From the NCBI RefSeq assembly GCF_011769525.1, contig NZ_CP050440.1, positions 931,501 through 995,500 of the forward strand: 64,000 nucleotides of DNA. Reading direction: 5' to 3'. Position numbers and translations under genes: made by a program. This DNA comes from Tolypothrix sp. PCC 7910 (lineage in GTDB: Bacteria; Cyanobacteriota; Cyanobacteriia; Cyanobacteriales; Nostocaceae). Below are positions 60,869-64,000 of this stretch, in pieces. Within the stretch, counting starts at the first letter, position 1. Every line of letters starts with the position of its first letter. The notes beneath the pieces were generated by a model that had not been told where the DNA came from, ran no database searches, and saw only the letters and a program-made list of their open reading frames with translations.

Positions 60869-61831
60869 CTATTTTGTATACTTGACGCGAGGATCTAGTA
60901 AACCATAGAGAATATCGGCAATAAGGTTAAAAATAACAATCAAAATTGCATATATAAAAGTAATTGCCATTACCACTGGGGTGTCATTTTTATAAATAGA
61001 TTCAATTAATAAAGCACCTATACCCGGAACCCGAAAAACTTTTTCTGTAACTAAAGCACCTGTAAAGACGCTGGGAATATCTAAAGCAACTAATGTCACT
61101 ACAGGAATTAATGCATTCCGCAAAACATGACGATTGATGACTAAGAATTTGGGTAATCCCTTAGCATACGCAGTCCGTACATAATCTTGATGAATATTTT
61201 CTAAAATCTCGGAACGCACAAAGCGCATTAGCATTGCTGTTTGCCAAATTCCTAATACAGTAATAGGCATAATTGATTGTTTAATTTGAGCAATTAAACT
61301 CTGCCAATCTGTTACCTGTAAAGTACTACTGTAGATAAAAGGAAACCATTTTAACTGGATACTGAAGATAATAATAAATAGTAAACCTGTAAAAAATGTT
61401 GGTAAAGAAAATCCTACAAAAACTAAAGTTGTCAAAATCGTATCAAAAATAGTATTGCGTTTGAGAGCCGAAATTACGCCCAGAGGTATAGCCAGCAATA
61501 CACCGACAAGATAAGCAGAACCTACTATCCACAAAGTTGTCGGGATGCGTTGAAGAATTAAACCAATTACGGGACTACGGCTAGTAAATGAATACCCCAT
61601 ATCTCCAGTTATAAAAGCAGTAAACCACTTGACATAACGGATATGAATTGGTTGATCTAAACCTAAAGATTTGCGGATATTTTCTCGTACTTCTGCTGTA
61701 ATGGAAGGATTAGTGGCAAATTCTCCCATTGGATCGCCTGGTGCTAATGCCAGAATCGTAAAAATTACAATACTGATAGCAATTAAAGTCGGGATAGCAA
61801 TTAGCAATCGTTTGACTAAATATTTACTCAT
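60869..61831 (-). CDS. DppB/OppB-type ABC permease
   Basis: A 320-residue permease with six helices, beginning [20 protein letters not shown] and containing [18 protein letters not shown] and the EAA-loop [40 protein letters not shown] and the C-terminal [13 protein letters not shown] are classical. Its start codon overlaps the stop of the upstream carbonic-anhydrase-like gene by 8 bases, indicating translational coupling. Confidence 0.9.
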   Translation of the reverse strand: MSKYLVKRLLIAIPTLIAISIVIFTILALAPGDPMGEFATNPSITAEVRENIRKSLGLDQPIHIRYVKWFTAFITGDMGYSFTSRSPVIGLILQRIPTTLWIVGSAYLVGVLLAIPLGVISALKRNTIFDTILTTLVFVGFSLPTFFTGLLFIIIFSIQLKWFPFIYSSTLQVTDWQSLIAQIKQSIMPITVLGIWQTAMLMRFVRSEILENIHQDYVRTAYAKGLPKFLVINRHVLRNALIPVVTLVALDIPSVFTGALVTEKVFRVPGIGALLIESIYKNDTPVVMAITFIYAILIVIFNLIADILYGLLDPRVKYTK

Positions 61832-62423
61832 TAGTAATTACATAATCAGCTTGACCAACTTTTGTGGCTTCAGGCACTTCAATTAATTGCCCAGTTTTCA
61901 CATCGTAAATATAACCATAAATAGGAATTTCTGAGGGAACTAACGGATGCAAACGAATCCTTTGTACATCTGCATAAACACTTTGAGCCAGGTCGTCAAT
62001 AGTTAACCAATTGATAAACTTACCTTCGTTTGATCCCGACCCAGATCCAATATCAGACCAACCAGTTTCATCTAGTTTGGCTGTTTTGAGACTACTAGCA
62101 AGTAAGTTACTGATGATTTGATTCGTGAAGGTTTCCATCCCACAATTAGTATGATGAATGACAAACCATTCACGAGTCCCAAGTAGTTTGTAAGAAATCA
62201 CCAAAGAGCGAATTGCATCATCGCTAGCACGTCCACCTGCATTGCGAATTACATGAGCATCCCCTTCAGCTAATCCAGCAAATTTAGCTGGATCGAGTCT
62301 CGCATCCATGCAAGTGAGAATTGCAAACCGACGAGCTGGGGGTATGGTGAGATTACCCTTATCACTGAAGTTTTGCGTGTAAGTAAGATTAGCTGCCAGA
62401 ACTTCTTCTACAATTTGGCTCAT
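61824..62423 (-). CDS. Beta-carbonic-anhydrase-family protein (clade D-like)
   Basis: A 199-residue beta-CA fold protein. Zinc ligands are Cys38 ([11 protein letters not shown]), His91 and Cys94 (VIHHTNCGM), with the Asp40-Arg42 dyad. [20 protein letters not shown] is conserved. It looks like the short clade D group typified by mycobacterial Rv1284; that clade also contains carbonyl-sulfide hydrolase of Thiobacillus and CS2 hydrolase of Acidianus. Carbonic anhydrase or COS/CS2 hydrolysis are both possible. The gene overlaps the Dpp-type permease by 8 bases, so the two are co-expressed. Confidence 0.87.
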   Translation of the reverse strand: MSQIVEEVLAANLTYTQNFSDKGNLTIPPARRFAILTCMDARLDPAKFAGLAEGDAHVIRNAGGRASDDAIRSLVISYKLLGTREWFVIHHTNCGMETFTNQIISNLLASSLKTAKLDETGWSDIGSGSGSNEGKFINWLTIDDLAQSVYADVQRIRLHPLVPSEIPIYGYIYDVKTGQLIEVPEATKVGQADYVITNE

Positions 62424-62624
62424 TTTGAATCTTTATAGGTAAGCACTTAATTCGCAAAGAAAAAGCAAGATTTCTATTTTGTTTACCCTAGTTTGAGAAA
62501 ATTACTTATATAAACTACAGTAACTTGATAGGAATTTGCTATTTTATAAAGAGTAATTTGCCATAAATTAATATAAAAAGCAAGTCAGGAGACGCAACAA
62601 AATCAATTAAGCTGCTGAAAATTG

Positions 62625-62663
62625 TTGACGGTTGACTGTTCAATGTGAAAGGTCAACCGTCAA
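62625..62663 (-). terminator. 12-bp perfect-stem hairpin after SsuA-like gene #3
   Basis: TTGACGGTTGAC (62625-62636) pairs with GTCAACCGTCAA (62652-62663) around a 15-base loop. It lies 38 bases after the leftward SsuA-like stop at 62701. A probable terminator or stabiliser. The remaining bases of 62424-62700 show no other feature. Confidence 0.65.
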
Positions 62664-62700
62664 AAATAGCGCTGGAATATTTTTTTACTTCAGAAATGCT

Positions 62701-63795
62701 TTACCATTTCTGGTTAGGAACCCAGTTGTAGTTTTTATCTTTGACATCGATTTTCTTGGGAATAACTTTGAGTTCGTAGAAGCTATCTGCCATATTTTGT
62801 AAGCCTGAGAGAACTTCATCAGTTATAGGTAATACTTTGCGATCGCCTCCGCGTTCCTCTACTATTTCCATTGTGGCTAAATCAACTTTGTAGAGTTTGG
62901 AAAGTAGCTTGGCTGAATCTTTGTAGTTACTTTTCGCCCAACTACCTGCTTTTTCCAATTCTTGCAAAATTATTTTCACAATATCTGGATGATCGCGGAC
63001 AAAATCTGGCGCAGCGTAATAAAATCCTGGGCTTTCTACAGCAGCTTTTTCGCCAAATACTGTAGTATTGTCTGCTAACAAACGAGTCCGCAGCTTACGT
63101 TCAGCTTCTGCAGTATAAGGATCCCAAATTACCCATGCATCGAAATCACCGCGCTCAAAGGCTGGTAAAGCTTCAGCTGGTGTGAGATAGACTGGTTGAA
63201 TATCTGAATATTTCAAACCGACTTTTTCTAAAGCACGCACGATCATATATTGCGAACTTGCACCTTTAGCAAAAGCGACTTTCTTACCTTTTAAATCAGC
63301 AAGAGTTTTAAGGGGTGAATTTTCTTTCACCAGGATGGCAGAACTTCTAGTACTACTGGTACTTGCAGCCACTCTTACAAAAGGTTTGTCAGCAGCTTGA
63401 GCAAACACGCTTCCTGTACCACCACCACCGCCAAAAACGATCGCTCCTACACCCATACCTTCAAGTAAAGGTGCTGTTGAGGAAAATTCATTCCAGGTGA
63501 CAGAAATACCTTGAGGTTGTAACCGCTTCTCTAGACTACCTTGGGCTTTGAGGATATTCAGCAGCGCCATCCCTTTTTGATGTCCCATTTTCAACACTGT
63601 TAACTTGCTGGCTTGGGGTTTTTCTGCTGGTGCGTTCGCTGAATTACTAGGGGCGCAAGATGCGATCGCAAAACTCAAGCCTAAACCGATGACAAATAAT
63701 AATGCAAATGACGTAATTCTCGTTTGCTGAAAAGATTTCAATAACCTCCTCTGATTTATCCAACTTGAAAACTGATTTATCAGCCGCTTGAACAT
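62701..63795 (-). CDS. SsuA-like ABC-transporter substrate-binding lipoprotein (#3)
   Basis: A 364-residue SsuA-class binding protein. The signal peptide ends in lipobox FAIASC (Cys47). Mature hallmarks: LKMGHQKGMALLNILKAQGS, SSTAPLLEGMGVGAIVFGGG, SPLKTLADLKGKKVAFAKGA and FDAWVIWDPYTAEAERKLRT. It is closest to #1 in leader and in AFAKG. A GGGGG run (FGGGGGTG) sits where #1 has FGYTGES, which may alter ligand contacts. Start: ATG at 63795 with AAAGGAATAAAT upstream; a further ATG at 63819 is less likely. No SsuB/SsuC beside it. Confidence 0.88.
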   Translation of the reverse strand: MFKRLINQFSSWINQRRLLKSFQQTRITSFALLFVIGLGLSFAIASCAPSNSANAPAEKPQASKLTVLKMGHQKGMALLNILKAQGSLEKRLQPQGISVTWNEFSSTAPLLEGMGVGAIVFGGGGGTGSVFAQAADKPFVRVAASTSSTRSSAILVKENSPLKTLADLKGKKVAFAKGASSQYMIVRALEKVGLKYSDIQPVYLTPAEALPAFERGDFDAWVIWDPYTAEAERKLRTRLLADNTTVFGEKAAVESPGFYYAAPDFVRDHPDIVKIILQELEKAGSWAKSNYKDSAKLLSKLYKVDLATMEIVEERGGDRKVLPITDEVLSGLQNMADSFYELKVIPKKIDVKDKNYNWVPNQKW

Positions 63796-64000
63796 ATTTA
63801 TTCCTTTGCCTTTTGGCAATAAATTTTTCTTAAATTTTGTTTTTTGATGGAATATTTAAAATTTATTATATTAATCAATTGGAAAATATTTTAAGCATTA
63901 ATTGTAGTGGCGAGGCAAGGCTAAAATAGTGCGTTAATAAACCGCAGAGGCGCAGAGAACACAGAGAGAAGAGAAGAAATTTATTGCAACATTTTAGCTG
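63796..64000. other. AT-rich promoter region at the window end
   Basis: Promoter region of the leftward SsuA-like gene. It ends with the dispersed phrase CCGCAGAGGCGCAGAGAACA (about 63942-63961), a common intergenic repeat of Nostocales. No gene is visible. Confidence 0.5.

Overview
The window looks like chromosome (or a large plasmid) of a filamentous, probably heterocyst-forming cyanobacterium (Nostocales). The evidence is the very frequent HIP1 octamer GCGATCGC inside and between genes, intergenic arrays of cyanobacterial heptad repeats (units such as GGGGATT, GGGGACT and TAATTGG), AT-rich intergenic DNA, and cyanobacterial-type small proteins. No rRNA, tRNA or CRISPR array was seen.

The dominant theme is scavenging and handling of organic and reduced sulfur. 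The window holds three SsuA-like sulfonate/taurine-type binding lipoproteins, two TauD-like Fe/2-oxoglutarate dioxygenases, three NtaA/SnaA/DszA-type flavin monooxygenases plus one SsuD/SfnG-like monooxygenase, two TauE/SafE anion exporters, a periplasmic or membrane-anchored rhodanese, and a flavoprotein fused to an ETHE1-type persulfide dioxygenase. Accessory genes include glutathione transferases, N-acetyltransferases, methyltransferases and oxidoreductases.

Layout. 1-8.3 kb: an MFS transporter cut by the window edge, a small secreted protein, a FosX-like enzyme, the flavoprotein/persulfide-dioxygenase fusion, a pentapeptide-repeat protein, a CadD-like transporter, an aminotransferase and a methyltransferase. 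8.5-15.5 kb (+): SsuA-like lipoprotein, AprA-like flavoprotein, GNAT, methyltransferase, AprB-like 2x[4Fe-4S] ferredoxin, ArgJ paralogue and HEAT-repeat protein. This is the most unusual module. 15.8-26.9 kb (-): a long run read from SDR through TauD, two tandem flavin monooxygenases, DMT transporter, HAD phosphatase, TauE, HpxZ/AtzH-like protein, diiron/MBL protein, NUDIX and methyltransferase to a second TauE. 27.4-29.8 kb: a decayed histidine kinase and an IS5-type transposase with gene debris. 29.8-35.2 kb: two oxidoreductases (-), a membrane protein coupled to a Pat-like acetyltransferase (+), the rhodanese (+), a tiny secreted protein and a RibD-like deaminase. 35.7-44.4 kb (+): third NtaA-type monooxygenase, amidohydrolase, FAD monooxygenase-like protein, esterase, aldo/keto reductase and ABC exporter, which read as a catabolic series. 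44.5-57.6 kb: redox and detoxification genes (O-methyltransferase, Rieske, two GSTs, nitroreductase), SsuA #2, CutA, MFS, SsuD/SfnG-like monooxygenase, TauD #2 and a 2-hydroxyacid dehydrogenase. 58-64 kb: a Dpp/Opp-type binding protein, its two permeases coupled to a beta-carbonic-anhydrase-like protein, and SsuA #3.

Together these suggest import of alkanesulfonates or S-substituted compounds, oxidative C-S cleavage by flavin and 2-oxoglutarate enzymes, acetylation/deacylation and aldehyde/ketone clean-up, and control of the released sulfite or persulfide by TauE, rhodanese and the persulfide dioxygenase. Functions are inferred from sequence motifs recognised by eye; no database search was run.
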